Of a stretch of 64,000 bases of DNA, positions 35,501 to 47,500 are shown piece by piece. The DNA comes from Anthopleura xanthogrammica (lineage: Eukaryota; Cnidaria; Anthozoa; Actiniaria; Actiniidae). The position numbers and the translations under genes are program-made. The stretch's first letter is position 1. Each line of letters opens with the position of its first letter. The notes beneath the pieces are model-generated. The model was not told where the DNA came from and did no database searches. It saw only the letters and a program-made list of their open reading frames with translations. The stretch lies in assembly GCA_964019055.1 (NCBI GenBank), contig OZ025210.1, positions 4,903,047 through 4,967,046 of the forward strand, written 5' to 3'.

Positions 35501-38500
35501 AATGAACAGCCATAACTTCCAACAGAGCTTACTTCCTCTGTGAAACCAAAACCAACTTCCTAATGCTGGTTTCTTCACCCCTCCCTAGGGAGTACCTTTG
35601 TGTAGAAGATGTCCAACTTACCCTCCACGTGATATTCAGTTTATCCCAGCTGACCGGAACAACATTGACCAACACCTTGGCAGCGTCGATAGGAAAAGGT
35701 TTTTCAGTCGCCACTGGAACGACTTTCTTAATTGGTGGAGAAACTTTATTCTGATGATGTGTCCTCACTTGTACAAGAGTCCGTTTACTTGAGTGTAACT
35801 TTGTCTTTGACTTGACTGAAAAGATGTACCTTGTACGAGCTGCAAGACCAGTGACGAAGAATCGATTCGCAGCAATCGACTTCCCAGCCATTTTCCAGGG
35901 CTTGGATGATGGTTGATTTGCCTTTTTGTATTCGACTATGTAGGTTACAGGATGTGGTCCTGGTTTGATGGATGTCCAAAGGAGGAGGATACCATTGGAG
36001 GTAATGTTGGTAGGGATGATATCAGATGGAGGGTCGAGGACTGTGATCGGTGGAGTCTTTGGTTGAATTGTGGTCGGGATGATGATAATAGGTGGCATAG
36101 TAGTGGGTGCACCTGCAAGATTATAAAAATAATGTTATATGGTGTGAAAAAGGATAGTTCATCTTTGTGGTACAATGCTTCTCAGTTGAGCTTGGAGCGA
36201 CCGAAGATTTGTCACGAAATTTTGTCATTGAAAAGTGCACGTTGTGAGAGGTGAGTGCATTATCGCTATTCCCTAAATACCTTTGAGACCTAGATACCCA
36301 GACACTGAGATACTTACTGATGACAGAAAGGTATGCTTTGCCAGAAACAGTGCCTAGAGTGTTATTGGCTACACAAGTGTACACGCCCTTATGACCCATA
36401 TGACCACGCCTTATCGTCAGCCGGGACCATGAACCAGATGAAGTGATGTGTATAGTGGAAGTGTTTTTCAGCAGGTTAGACAAGCTATCTTGAAACCAGT
36501 GTATTGTTGGTCTGGGCTTGCCGCTAAATGCACATGAAAAGTGAACGTCTTCAAATTCTTGAATGGTTTGGTTTGATGGTGGTGTTAACATTGCTGGTTG
36601 GGTGTCTGTTTTGCCTGAAGTTATGAGAAAGTTAATAAATAAATGATGTGTTTTGGATTTCATTAATAAAAATGTGAAATGCATGAGTGCTTGTTTTATT
36701 GCAGTGTGCATGCGTGCGGGCAAGTTAAGCATGAGTGAGTAACCAAGTCAGTCAGTCAGTGACAAAGTATGTATATCAACCACATCAAATGTATTGTTTC
36801 CAGTGAGCTCCTCGAAGGTCTTTCATGACATTTTATATATTCATTTATTGACTCCCTACCAATACATTTCCTCGGAAAAAAGCCTACAAGACCTGCCAAG
36901 AGCCCATTCCAGTCCATTCCCTTTTCCATTTCATTCCACTTACCAACAACTTTTAGCATTGCGCTTGCACTACTTGGCCCCAATCCAGCAGAACTCAAAG
37001 CAGAACACACATATTCTCCCTCATCTTCCTTCTTCACACCAGTGATTGTCAGCCTCCCTGAACTCACAACAAGGAACCTTCCATACTTTTGAGCCGGGAA
37101 CATTGGTTTCCCTTGGCCTTTTCTCTCCCAGAAGACTATTGGTTGCGGTTTCCCTGATGCCAAGCATGAGAAACTGGCATCGTTGCCTTCTTTGATGATG
37201 ACATCGGATGGTTTCTGAGTGATGACTGGTTTGGCTGAATAAAGAATTAGGAAAGATTAAATTAAGTTTGGCTTGATCTGCAGAAAAGTAAATGCTATAG
37301 GCCCCTTGTACGTGATGTCAAAGGAGCTCAATTTGGAGGACAAAACAAAAGAATTTCCATTTCAAATTGGAACCTATTGTTTTGTCCTCCAAATTAAGCT
37401 GCATGACATATGTCTGGGTCCAACAGCTCACAAAAATAAAATGAAAATAAACCAAAATCATTTTCTCAATGATATTCATGCAAAACCACACTGGTTAAAA
37501 TAGTGTCCTACACAGGCACTCTTAAGGGGCAGACACATGGTCCTCATTACAGGCAAAGTTGCTGAAGTAGGATTGTTTTGTACTTAGCAACATTGCATGC
37601 AACAAATTGCATCCTGTGCCATGGCTTTCAAGATTGATTGAAATAAGAGTAAAATGCAAGTAAAAGCTTAGTTCTCTCAGGTCTCCTAGCAAAATTCAAA
37701 AGTGAATGTAAAGGAAAGAAGGGTAATTGTGTACTTTATGACCAGCCAAAATGTGTCAGTCAACTCGCAGCTGAGCGTCAGCCAACTATTGGCTGTCGGC
37801 CAACCATAAGCCAACTATCAACAAGAAGAGTTGAATTACATACTTTGAACTTTAAGTGTTGCTGTTGCTCTTAATCCACCTGCAGATGTTACACTACAGA
37901 CATATTCTCCTTCATCATCAGGCTGTACATCTTTCAGTATCAGATCACCATTCTGTTTGGTACTATGGCGTTTGAAAGGTAGGGTTCCACCCTTTCTTTG
38001 CCATCGTATTGCAGCCACTGGTCCATCTCGGTATTTACAGTGGAATACAACTTCTTGGCCAATAGTTACAGTCCTTTTTTTTGGCTGAACACTTAGTGCA
38101 GTTGAAGGTAGCTCTAATAAAGGGAGTCCAAAAAACACATTCATACAACGAGGAATAACCACAAGTTCTACTATACATGTAATTATTGCATGAGACTGCT
38201 ACTAGTGTTATCAACATTGAATTTAAAGTGTGGTAATATGGGCTACAAAATCTAGTAATGAACATGTCACGCAATGTTATTGCAGCTACTGCAAGCTGCA
38301 GGGTGAGCTAGCTAATGTTGCTCATAGAGCAGATTTCGTATATGAGTGTGAAAAGTCGCAGCCCACAGCACAGTTACAGTGTAGTACAGACTTGGCACCG
38401 AATGTCAAATGTTTTCATACACGGCATGGCACTGACACAGTTATGGCAAGTTTTCCATAGTCATACCTAAACTGCTCTACCAATTACCACCAATGTATAC

Positions 38501-40173
38501 AACAAATTTGCTTTATTGTAAAGAGTAGAGAGAACCTTTGTAAACTCATGCAACAAAGAAGAAGAACATTTGTGCATGAGGTAGTCATATGAGCAACATT
38601 TTTTGCAAACTGCAAATAATATTAAGCAACAACATTGCATCACATGTTCAAGCTTAACAATTTTTTAGCCTATATTATTGAACCTTCAAAAAGTAACAGG
38701 AAAAAACTTACCATTGACTATAAGCCTAGCAATTTGACTTTTCTTTTGTCCTATTGGATTGGTAGCGAGGCACATGTACTCTCCCTGGTCTGATTTTTTA
38801 ACTACTGTTATATGCAAGCTACCCGGGTCTCTGATACTTATTCTATTGCCATCTGGGTAGACTTTTTTTCCATCTTTTAACCAGGACACAACTGGGGGAG
38901 GCTTGCCTCTTGGTGGGTTGCACTTGAGAGTGACTTCATTTCCTACTGTCACTGTTTTATCTTTGGGTTGAGTCTTGAACTGAGACCTTAAAACTATTGA
39001 AAATAGAAGAAAATGTCAATACAGACCCTTTAAGCTTCCAGGGCTGTAATGCTTTCTCATTTTAGATCATGTGTTATTCCTTATAATGGGCAGATCCAGG
39101 GAGAGTGTTTCAAGGGGATGTGACTACTGTAGCCAGGTGCCCCCCCCGCCAAAAGTTTTATACACGTAACTAAAAAACATTTATCCAGAAAAACTGTCAC
39201 TTGGTTTACTTGAAGCTTGAGTCACCCCCTTTCCCAGTGCTTGAAGTTAACTTTTCAGTTCACTAGCAAATTGTTGCTGATAAATTTGTGTTCTACAATC
39301 AAAGTGGCAAAGTTTTGAAGGAAAGATTGATTCTTCCTCATAAGTGTTTACTAGTGCATATTTTTTTCACTCGCAAATTCCGCAAAAGTGCTATTATTTT
39401 GCGAGTTTGCTAGCATTAATTTCGAGTCCTGTTTTCCTTATTTCCAAAGGCTGTAGCCTCCATTTGTAATGTATGTACAGTTAACAAAGGATATTGAATG
39501 TAGTGGTAATGTGTGCGACTGAAAGAAAGCCAAATGAAACTGGAAACCAGTATTTAGACTTAAATTGTTCATATATGATATTGTTTTACTTACCTCCTAC
39601 TTGTAAGGTAGCATTCCTACTAACAGCCTTGCCAACTTTATTAACAGCGACGCACTGATACAGACCAGCATCTGTACGTTTTCTTTTACTTATGACCCTA
39701 AGGAAAGTCAAATCTCCTGCTGGCATAACATATCTACGGCCTTCCTTGTCACTGTCACCTGTAGGTAACCGTTTGCCATTGCGAAGCCAATAAATTTGGG
39801 GTTGGGGGTTCCCTGTGGCTCTACATTTAAGTTCGGCACCAGAGTTTTTGGCAACAGTGAGGTCTGATGGTTGTTCAGTGATGGTAGGGATGGTATCTGT
39901 TCAAAAATTATAAATCATAAAATTAAGAAATAAGGAGGTTATACATGTAGTAATCACATACACTTTATTTAGCTGTGTCCTCTTATAATAATTCTGCTTA
40001 AATTTGCACCTAATTCTGGACTAGAATAAAATATGATTCACAATTGAGCACATACACTTCCACCTTAAATATCTAATATATCAAACGTTCAATATACCTG
40101 CAGCAGATGAAGGTACTTGGCCATTAATCACCACTAACAGCAATACCTGAACCAATTCTTTCCGATTAAACAT
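29563..40173 (-). CDS. ROBO: Roundabout (ROBO) guidance receptor, 5 Ig + 2 FN3 + TM
   Basis: Cell-surface receptor; in bilaterians it binds Slit and signals repulsion to actin through Ena/Abl/srGAP. Coding exons 5' to 3': 40173-40098 (signal peptide, MFNRKELVQVLLLVVINGQV), 39896-39594 (Ig1), 38993-38712 (Ig2), 38113-37844 (Ig3), 37234-36944 (Ig4), 36614-36318 (Ig5), 36112-35622 and 35211-34980 (two FN3), 33999-33781 (membrane span), 33548-33509, 33109-32907, 32490-32326, 31897-30207, 29607-29563. Phases agree throughout, giving about 1,534 aa. Each Ig domain is one phase-1/1 exon. Ig1 has the ROBO-style PSDLTVAKN...LKCRATGNPQP and LTFLRV; Ig4 has IVFWERKGQ. Vertebrate ROBO1-3 carry three FN3 domains; only two are seen here. 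The last 14-codon exon is the least certain. Confidence 0.93.
30050..30194. repeat. CACGTGACGTC foldback family, copy 1
   Basis: Inverted ends (TAGACCCCTTTGCAGCACGT... and ...GACGTCACGTGAAAGGGGT) and inner arms (CTCAATTTTGAGGACAAAAC and complement). Other copies are at 32689-32825 and 37298-37420. This copy ends 13 bp from the ROBO exon border at 30207. Confidence 0.75.
30207..31897 (-). other. ROBO: ROBO cytoplasmic-tail exon with CC2-like motif
   Basis: One exon of 1,691 nt encodes about residues 957-1520. NWADLLPPPPSHPPP (about 1129-1143) matches the proline-rich ROBO segment with the Ena/VASP EVH1-type LPPPP core. GSFFTDTDFANAVRAAAE matches the conserved SFFTDxDFAxAV segment of vertebrate ROBO tails. 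Two PPxY motifs (PPTY about 1047, PPPY about 1322) could bind WW domains. A G-M-S/T triplet run lies between. It is rich in S, P and R and predicted to be disordered. These motifs are what identify the gene as ROBO rather than a generic Ig/FN3 receptor. Confidence 0.9.
32027..32105. repeat. Solo arm of the 12060-12268 foldback family
   Basis: AGCTTTGCCGTAATGTTTTG..CATTTCAGA followed by TGTCATTCCCTTGAGTATCA matches the arms of the element at 12060-12268. A further relative is at 39009-39080. Non-coding, in ROBO introns. Confidence 0.5.
32579..32662. repeat. Short foldback element
   Basis: GTCTGGGTTTTTGGCTGCCA and the diverged complement GGAAGCCAAAAATCCTGAC flank an AT-rich centre. It sits directly beside the CACGTGACGTC repeat copy at 32689. 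Confidence 0.5.
32689..32825. repeat. CACGTGACGTC foldback family, copy 2
   Basis: Shares the ends ATAGACCCCTTGCAG... and ...TGACGTCACGTGCAAGGGGTCTAT, plus the GTTTTGTCCTCAAAATTGAG core, with 30050-30194. It lies in the ROBO intron between exons 32907-33109 and 32326-32490. Confidence 0.75.
33781..33999 (-). other. ROBO: ROBO transmembrane exon
   Basis: Encodes the juxtamembrane stalk, a 22-residue hydrophobic helix (WFIAIMGGILWILLLVVVMLLY) and an immediate basic stop-transfer patch (RRRRRNKRQLKQKR). The arrangement fits a type I membrane protein with the Ig/FN3 domains outside. The next exon (33548-33509) continues in phase. Confidence 0.9.
34582..34749. repeat. Hairpin element with CATGGTGCAAAG ends
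   Basis: GGAGGCTTTGCACCATCACG.. and ..CCATGGTGCAAAGGGCCTC form inverted arms of about 40 bp that also contain GATGGCAGCCATGACAGG and its complement. A related GGCAGCCATGTTGGCAGGGA / CCCTGCCAACA pair occurs at 29870-29980. Confidence 0.7.
37298..37420. repeat. CACGTGACGTC foldback family, copy 3 (diverged)
   Basis: TAGGCCCCTTGTACGTGATGTCAAAGG, then CTCAATTTGGAGGACAAAAC and its complement, matches the copies at 30050 and 32689 in opposite internal order, as expected of a foldback repeat. It lies in a ROBO intron. Confidence 0.6.
37528..37625. repeat. GCAGACACATG foldback family, copy 1
   Basis: GGGCAGACACATGG...GCAAAGTTGCTGAAGTAGGAT...GCAACATTGCATGCAAC resembles the clearer copy at 53202-53299 and the weaker one at 58003-58085. 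All three are intronic. Confidence 0.55.
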
Positions 40174-41410
40174 ACTTCCAAGTCCAACACTTTTACTTTG
40201 ATAACTTTATTCTTTATAGATTCATGAAATCATCTTCGTACCAGAAGCAGACCTTGAAAACATACAAAAAATGTTAATGATCCAAAGATAAATACACACT
40301 TTGCCAGAGAATCTATTAATTGATAAGATAAGAAAAACAAATTGGATTCTCATGTTAAGGTGGCTCAGGTAATGAGATGACTCGTATTGCAAAATAAACA
40401 AGGTTTGAAGTCTATATGGTTATTACATGAGGTATGTTGAATTGATAAAAAAAAAAGCAATTTAAATTCAAACCGATGTTCAGACAAAGAAATTAATTTG
40501 GGTTGAAGGATAAATTATCAAATTCCCAAGCGGATTGAACAAAAAATGGAATTGTTATCTTGAGGTTAAGTTCTTATCAGTAACTGACTTTTACAATAAG
40601 CTCTTTGTTTTAACATATTTTGGACTAACAGGAATTACTATAACTTACTATATCCTAAAAACAAATAACTCTATTCATTACAATGTTAGGGAAAGGCATA
40701 AAACAATGATAAACAGAACACATTATTTCTTGTTCATTATGAACAATTATAATTATGTATTTCTTTTCACAAAGTGTACTTCAAATATTTAGGGCACTTG
40801 AAATAAAAAGATTACAAAATGGAATACAACTTATAAATGTGTTATCATGTCATGTAAGAAAATCCTGAAGTGATAAATATATATTTTGGTCTGAGCCAAG
40901 AGTACAAGAATCAACTTCATTATGGACTAAAATTAATTGTGTTACCCTGTGAGCAGAAGTTTCCCTTAGAAATTCTTTTCGAGGGAAAATGGTTTTTGGA
41001 TTGAAATTCTGTGTACCTCCTTCATGTACTGGACAAGTAATTGAATAGAAACAACAGAGACTCCAGGTTGAACAAAAACAAAATGAAAATATGGTTAATT
41101 TAATCAGTCTTTGAGAGTCCTTCATCAAGGCTTGTGCACATTATGGCTTACTAATTGAAATACTTCATTACTCACAGAGCAGCATCTTTAATTGATTAGC
41201 ATGTAATCAAACAAAATATGCAGGACTGGTATCTGTTCTGTCCAGAACCCAGGTCATGACCTTTTGTGTCCTTCATTATAATGTCATTCATTATCAACAT
41301 CAGCATCAATGTTGATGATAGCATCATTGTCATCATCATCATCATCAACTCTATTGACTAACATCTTATCATAGAAACCTGGTATCTACTATGTTGTGTG
41401 GCTGCATCAT

Positions 41411-41558
41411 AATGTATGTAATGCAACTTTATGTAAGGATAAATATTTTGTTATTTAATTGTATATTTTTAAGGTGCAAATAAAATGTATGTAATGCACC
41501 TTTATGTAAGGATAAATATTTTGTGATTTAATTGTATATTTTTAAGGTGCAAATAAAA
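41411..41558. repeat. 73-bp direct duplication
   Basis: AATGTATGTAATGCA.CTTTATGTAAGG... occurs at 41411 and again at 41484, nearly identical. Each copy ends in GGTGCAAATAAAAT, so an AATAAA is present twice on the plus strand. Confidence 0.85.
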
Positions 41559-44500
41559 TCATTGTCATTGGATAATAAGCATGGTAATAGTAAGCCAAAT
41601 TAAAAGAATCAAGACAAGAGATCTAATGAGTAGTGTTATGTAAAGGGCAAGCAAGGAGTGTAAAAGACAAAGTGGTGAGGGACACAAGATCTCAGTACTA
41701 AATCTGACCTCAGGGTTTGGTTCTCATGCTTTTTTGTTCTCACGCCCTAGGTCACTATTACTATCAAGTTTGTTTCTTGCTACTTTGTAAGGTTTTGAAC
41801 ACTTCCTTGATTCAGCAAAACCCTATGCAAAACTTTATTTTTATGTTCATATTACCTAAAAATATTCTAATAATAAAAATAGCTAATCATTCTAGCTACT
41901 AACATCTTATAATAATTATTTGTGTAGGAATTTTGCAAATCATATAGTGTGTAATTCAATAAAGAAAGTCAAAAACAAACAAACATCAGCTGATAACTAC
42001 CTAAAAACACAAAACGTTTACCCAAAAATAGTTTTTGGAGCACAAATTAAGAACCACACTTTTCCTAATTAATGAACATTATTTATATACAGAATCAATA
42101 AGGAACAGCTAGTGGATTTAGCAGTAAACAACTACAAGAAAGAAACAATTAAACAACAAGAATAACACATGTATATACATACACAAAGAAGATATATCAT
42201 ATATATAAAAAATAAAGACAAGGAAAAGGGGATGGGAAAAAAATTAAACTTTAGAATCAAATGAAGACATCTTGATTGAGCTAAAAGCCAAAAATCATAA
42301 CTATCAAAGATGATTTGATTTAATTTACTTACAGCAATCTGAAACATACTCAAATTCAAAATGATATTGATAATACATTTTACTTTTAAATCTTGAACTG
42401 GTTTTGCATAATTAGTGCACTCCAAGTTATTTTCTTTAAATATTTTCATAAAACAATGAAGTTTGACATTACTGGGTATTCTAAATAACAGATTTAGTGA
42501 CATTTTAATGTACTGACTGTTTCATCTTCTCAATCCTAGAGTAAGTTACATATGCATAATGGAAAGAAAGAAGATTAATTGGTGGACTGTAAACTGGAAG
42601 AACTTGTACTGTATACTATATTTTGCCATAGAAGATAAAAACAATTACTTAACACTGTATTCTCTATTCTTTCTACAAAGCATTCTGACATTAATTTCAT
42701 TGAATTCTGACTTTATCAACCCTCCCAAGGATTTTATAAAACAATGAAAATATTAGCTTTGAATAGTCAATAATTTTGTTGGTACTGAAGTACCTTTTAT
42801 TCAATATTCTTCTGTTTTCATCTGTCGCATGTTTTTAAATGTTACTTGACATACTCTATGCTCAATATGAATAATGAATTGCTTTGTACTATTATCTTCC
42901 TTATCACCCAAAATGTTTTTAATTAGAAGGCATAGATTTTTAAACATACATATTGGTTATTGATTTTAGGATTAACTGTACCATACAATATGTCATAAAC
43001 ACTGGTCTTAGGAATACTTAGTTTTAGGCTATAATATTTTAGTGGGATTATGCCCTGTACTGCATGTTATTCCACAGGGATTATTATATAAGCCACCAGA
43101 CAAACTAAGTTTAAATTTGTGTTAAGTTATTCATGTATCCTTGATTTACTTGGAATATTATACAAAGATATCTTAAATCAGATGTAAAGTATAAACCACA
43201 GTACATGTAAAAATTTCATAAAAACAACCAAAGAACATTATTTTGTTATGACAAAAAAAAAAAGACAATTTGAAATACCAACAATACAGACATAAATCTT
43301 AGCACTTTGACTTAATAACCACTGTCGCTCATTTGATAGATGTCAATGATATGATTGTTATAACTATAAAAGCACTATGTACTATCATTATCAATACTCC
43401 TAAACCTACTCTTAGTCATCACTATTATCGGTCATGTAAATTTCACTTCTTATGGCTATATTGTCAAATATAATTCTCGTAATATAAACAAATGCATATA
43501 CTATCAATTTACATTTTTTGTAACAATATAGTCAACTCATAATATTCATGATTTATTTATAAATATAAAAAAATAAAATTCAAGTCTCTAGCTAGTTAAC
43601 AAGTTCATATTGTACATAACTATAATTGCAACATAGCTGATCTAAAGAGAAAATATTCATAGCATTTTCAAAAAATATATTTATGCAACTGCAAATTTTC
43701 GACTTTGTTGCTAATAATCTTGAGATAAACTTATGAATTTTTCAACTTTGTTTTCAAAATTAAATATCAAATTGAAAAAAAAAATATTGCATGTATATAT
43801 TATTATAAACAACAATAACAACAAAATAAGCAATATATAGTTCTCAAATCTTAAGAATTTTAACGTTCCTCATATATTTTCTATAGGCAAAGTTCACATT
43901 GTTTTAGCTTAATTTAGTTTATTACATAATAAAACACCAGAATTTAATTACTCTGATAAATGAAGCACTTGCAGTTCATTCAGCAGAGGAAGAATAAAAA
44001 AGATATCGAGAAGATATAGAACTGTGATGTGGATCATATCTTAAGTGTTCTTCCTCTAGAAATCTTTTGTAGAATCAAAATATGAACACACGACATTCAA
44101 TGGCATAAACAAAAACTAGATTAACATATAGACAGTAAGTCTGACGAAATTGGATTCTTAGCAGGGGGTGCAACTGCTAATTGTGAACTCAGGAAAAGTA
44201 TTGTGCACTCTTTACTGCTTCACAACAGGGGTCCACAGGGGGGTATTAAGAGAACCTAATGATTATGATTAAACAAGTCCACCATCATGGTCTAGTTATC
44301 TATTAATTCATATCTAACACCAGTTTTGAGTTATTTGTTGCTTAGGGTTACCCTTTGATTTTGTGTAGAATATTTATGTGGTCTATCAAAGGTTCATGGA
44401 ATGTCAAACTTTTTGACTTGTTGAACTTCTGCATTCTTTACTTCACTGTTGGTATGTGTGGAAATGATGATGCTGAAATAAGGCTAACCCTGAGTGAATG

Positions 44501-47500
44501 AGTCTGTAACCTAAGAACACAGTGGCGTTAAATCTTAAGGAAACACTGTAAATTTGCAAAATTGGCCCTGGATACCTTGTTTCATGTAACTGCACACCAT
44601 TTTTGACTTCTAAGGTGTATGCCATTGATATTTTTTCAATTGTAACAAATACAGTAGGCTGGATTGGACAAAAATAGTAGCAAACTATAAATAAAATGAG
44701 TAAATCTTAAAATTGAATGAAAGAAGAGATGAATGAATGACTGAAAAATGAAAGAGTGAATGACTAAAATTGTTCCAAATTTTGTACAGTAAATCTTAGC
44801 ACAATAGTACATTTTTAAAGCAGACAATTATTCCAGTAATCTATTAGTCAGCCACTTACTGGAAAAGAAAAAATGGACAATGCATTAATAGATGAATGAT
44901 GATCAATGAACAGAAAAAAGCAGACTGTCAAGTCTTGTGCTTTGTCTATAGACAAAAAGGCAAAACCTCTTGTGGCCTTCAAATATTTTCTCTAATTAAT
45001 TCAAGTGGTTTACTAAAATACTTCAAAGTTCACTCAGTCACTCAAATCAGCTCAGTCATCTTATCCCACATTATATAACTTGATTTGACACTTAGACAAT
45101 ACTGGAATCCTAGTTCAACCCATAATACTAATTATATACAATGCCGCTACTACAATATTAAACAAAGTAACAAGTTTATAGAAACAAAAAAATAATACCG
45201 GTAATATGCAAAAAATCACTTTCAAATACTGCTCAAGTATTAATTCAAAGAAAGAATCAGAAGTGAAGTATTGATGCACTTAATGGATCATGATCAAGTT
45301 GACGTATTGGGTAGTGATTTATTCGTGTTAAAAGGCAAGTAAACCAGAGTATTGCTAATTATAGGCTGTGATACTCTCAGGGTTGTGCCCTTAATGCTGC
45401 CGTGCTCCAGAAAAGCGAAGGTGTAGATGAAATCAAAACATTGAAAGGAATTTTAGATATTTAGGTTCCTAGAAGTCTGAAACCCTTTTTAATCTTAATA
45501 TCCATGGCCATCTTGGCCTGTTTAGTGACTTTGTGATGAGAGTTTATCATTTAATTGATCATTTGGTTACAAATATAAGGAGCTTAGGGCTTGTTGTATT
45601 TATAGAATAGTCTGACAGTATAGGGGGTATTTGACTTTAATAACTCCTACTATGATCAAAATTTCTATGATGATAGCTTTGAATGGATTTCTTTTCAAAG
45701 TCACAGGCCATGACCAGTAAGGGAAGTAGAGATAATTTTCTTAGACATTTCAAGCATAACTGCGCAATTAACTGCCTGCGGCACTTGTAGTGTTATACGT
45801 TTATTCACCATATGCATTGATCATTTGCAATATCTAGGTTAGTATCTTACAAAATCTTTGGCTAAAATTTCTTTCAAGAAAAGATTGAAAGCTGAGTAGA
45901 TCAATGTGCAAAATTATTTTTTGACAAAAAATTGGAATATAAAGACATAATACCAATAAATAATAATAATCCCTAATATTTATAGATAACCTATTCTTAT
46001 ACCACATAGATTCTTAATGCCTTGACAGGCCTTGCCACCTTGAGACACTTGAGCACAGTATGATACTAATCCTCTTAGCAGACACGAATTCAAAGCCAAA
46101 AATATATCAAAACCAAAATTCCTAGATTCTAGAAATTCGAGATAAAAGGGTTTTATTTTCGGAATGATGTCATGTAAACTTGTTTTTCGGAAATGTGAAA
46201 AATGCTGGAATGGAATTAACGAGTATGGTGCTAAAACACTTTACGAGCAACAACACATTCTAGTTCTGTTATGTTTATCAAACAACAGCTTTTGAGAAGT
46301 GTTTTGATGGTAAAATAAGTGAACACATGGATAGGAATGGGGTAATGTTTGAGTGCGTAGGTCTTACTTAACTACATATCTTTCATGACTTCACAGATTA
46401 ACTATGTATAAGAACCACAAAAGAACAAGCTAACTTCTCAAATAACGCCTATCACTAGGGCTGACAGATTTGCTAGAGTTCAGCGCGGTTAAAAGCTGTT
46501 GTCGGACCGCAATATACCCCCAAATACATAGAAAAAGATAAGATCCTTCATACCACGAATTGTCAAATCAAGAATAGCATTCAACAAAGAAATCGTTCAA
46601 AGCAAAGACGACATGGCAGCACAACGTAATAGCCTGGGTTTTAACTATTATTTTACACAAAAAAATACACTTAAACACAGCACAAGGTATCTTAAAACTC
46701 GAAACATAATATAGGTGTTATTTGATCTCTTAGAATAATCATTCTGGCGGTTTTTTGTGTGTTTTTTTTAGGAATATCAAATATTCTGGCCCCTTTCGGC
46801 TATTGCGGTTTTAACCCAACTTCAATGGAATATCTTTCAACAACATCACAAGATAAGCCATTTTTTTTCCTTTCGTCTTTTCCTTGATACTAAAGTTTGA
46901 ACAAAAAGGAGCATTTGTTCTTTAAGAATCGTAAAATTCTACTTAGCAGTGACTTTTCTCGCTTTAGGGTTGTAAACTTATTAACGACGTGTATAATACA
47001 AAAGGAATAGTTCAGCGTTTTCATGGAATTATTTACAACCCGCCATCACCGTCAAACGTGATTTAATAAAAGATTCCACTATCCTATGCATTTGTGAATA
47101 GGATATGAGGATCGTATAGTTACCGAGGGAGCTAATTCGACCTTCTATTTTCAAGACCAAAATTACAAAAGGCATAAAAGGGTTTTTCGCTTCAAGTTCA
47201 AGTATCGCGTTGGCTACTTCCAATCGCTTGTCTTACCACAAATCATGTTTTTAACGGACTAATAAAAAATCTCAAATGTATAAGTAAAGATGTTTTGCTC
47301 CTAGTGTCTTCGTTTTCTATCTCGGTAAAAATCAGGGTAAATAAATAGGTTCAAAGCAGCACAAACAATACTCACGGAAAACTAACTGCGGAAACACCGA
47401 ACAAGTTCGTTCACAAAGACTTTTGACTCACCTTATAAGACTTTGCCCTAAAACAACGGTTAACCAGATGATTCCCTTAAAACTTGATAATTAGACTTGA

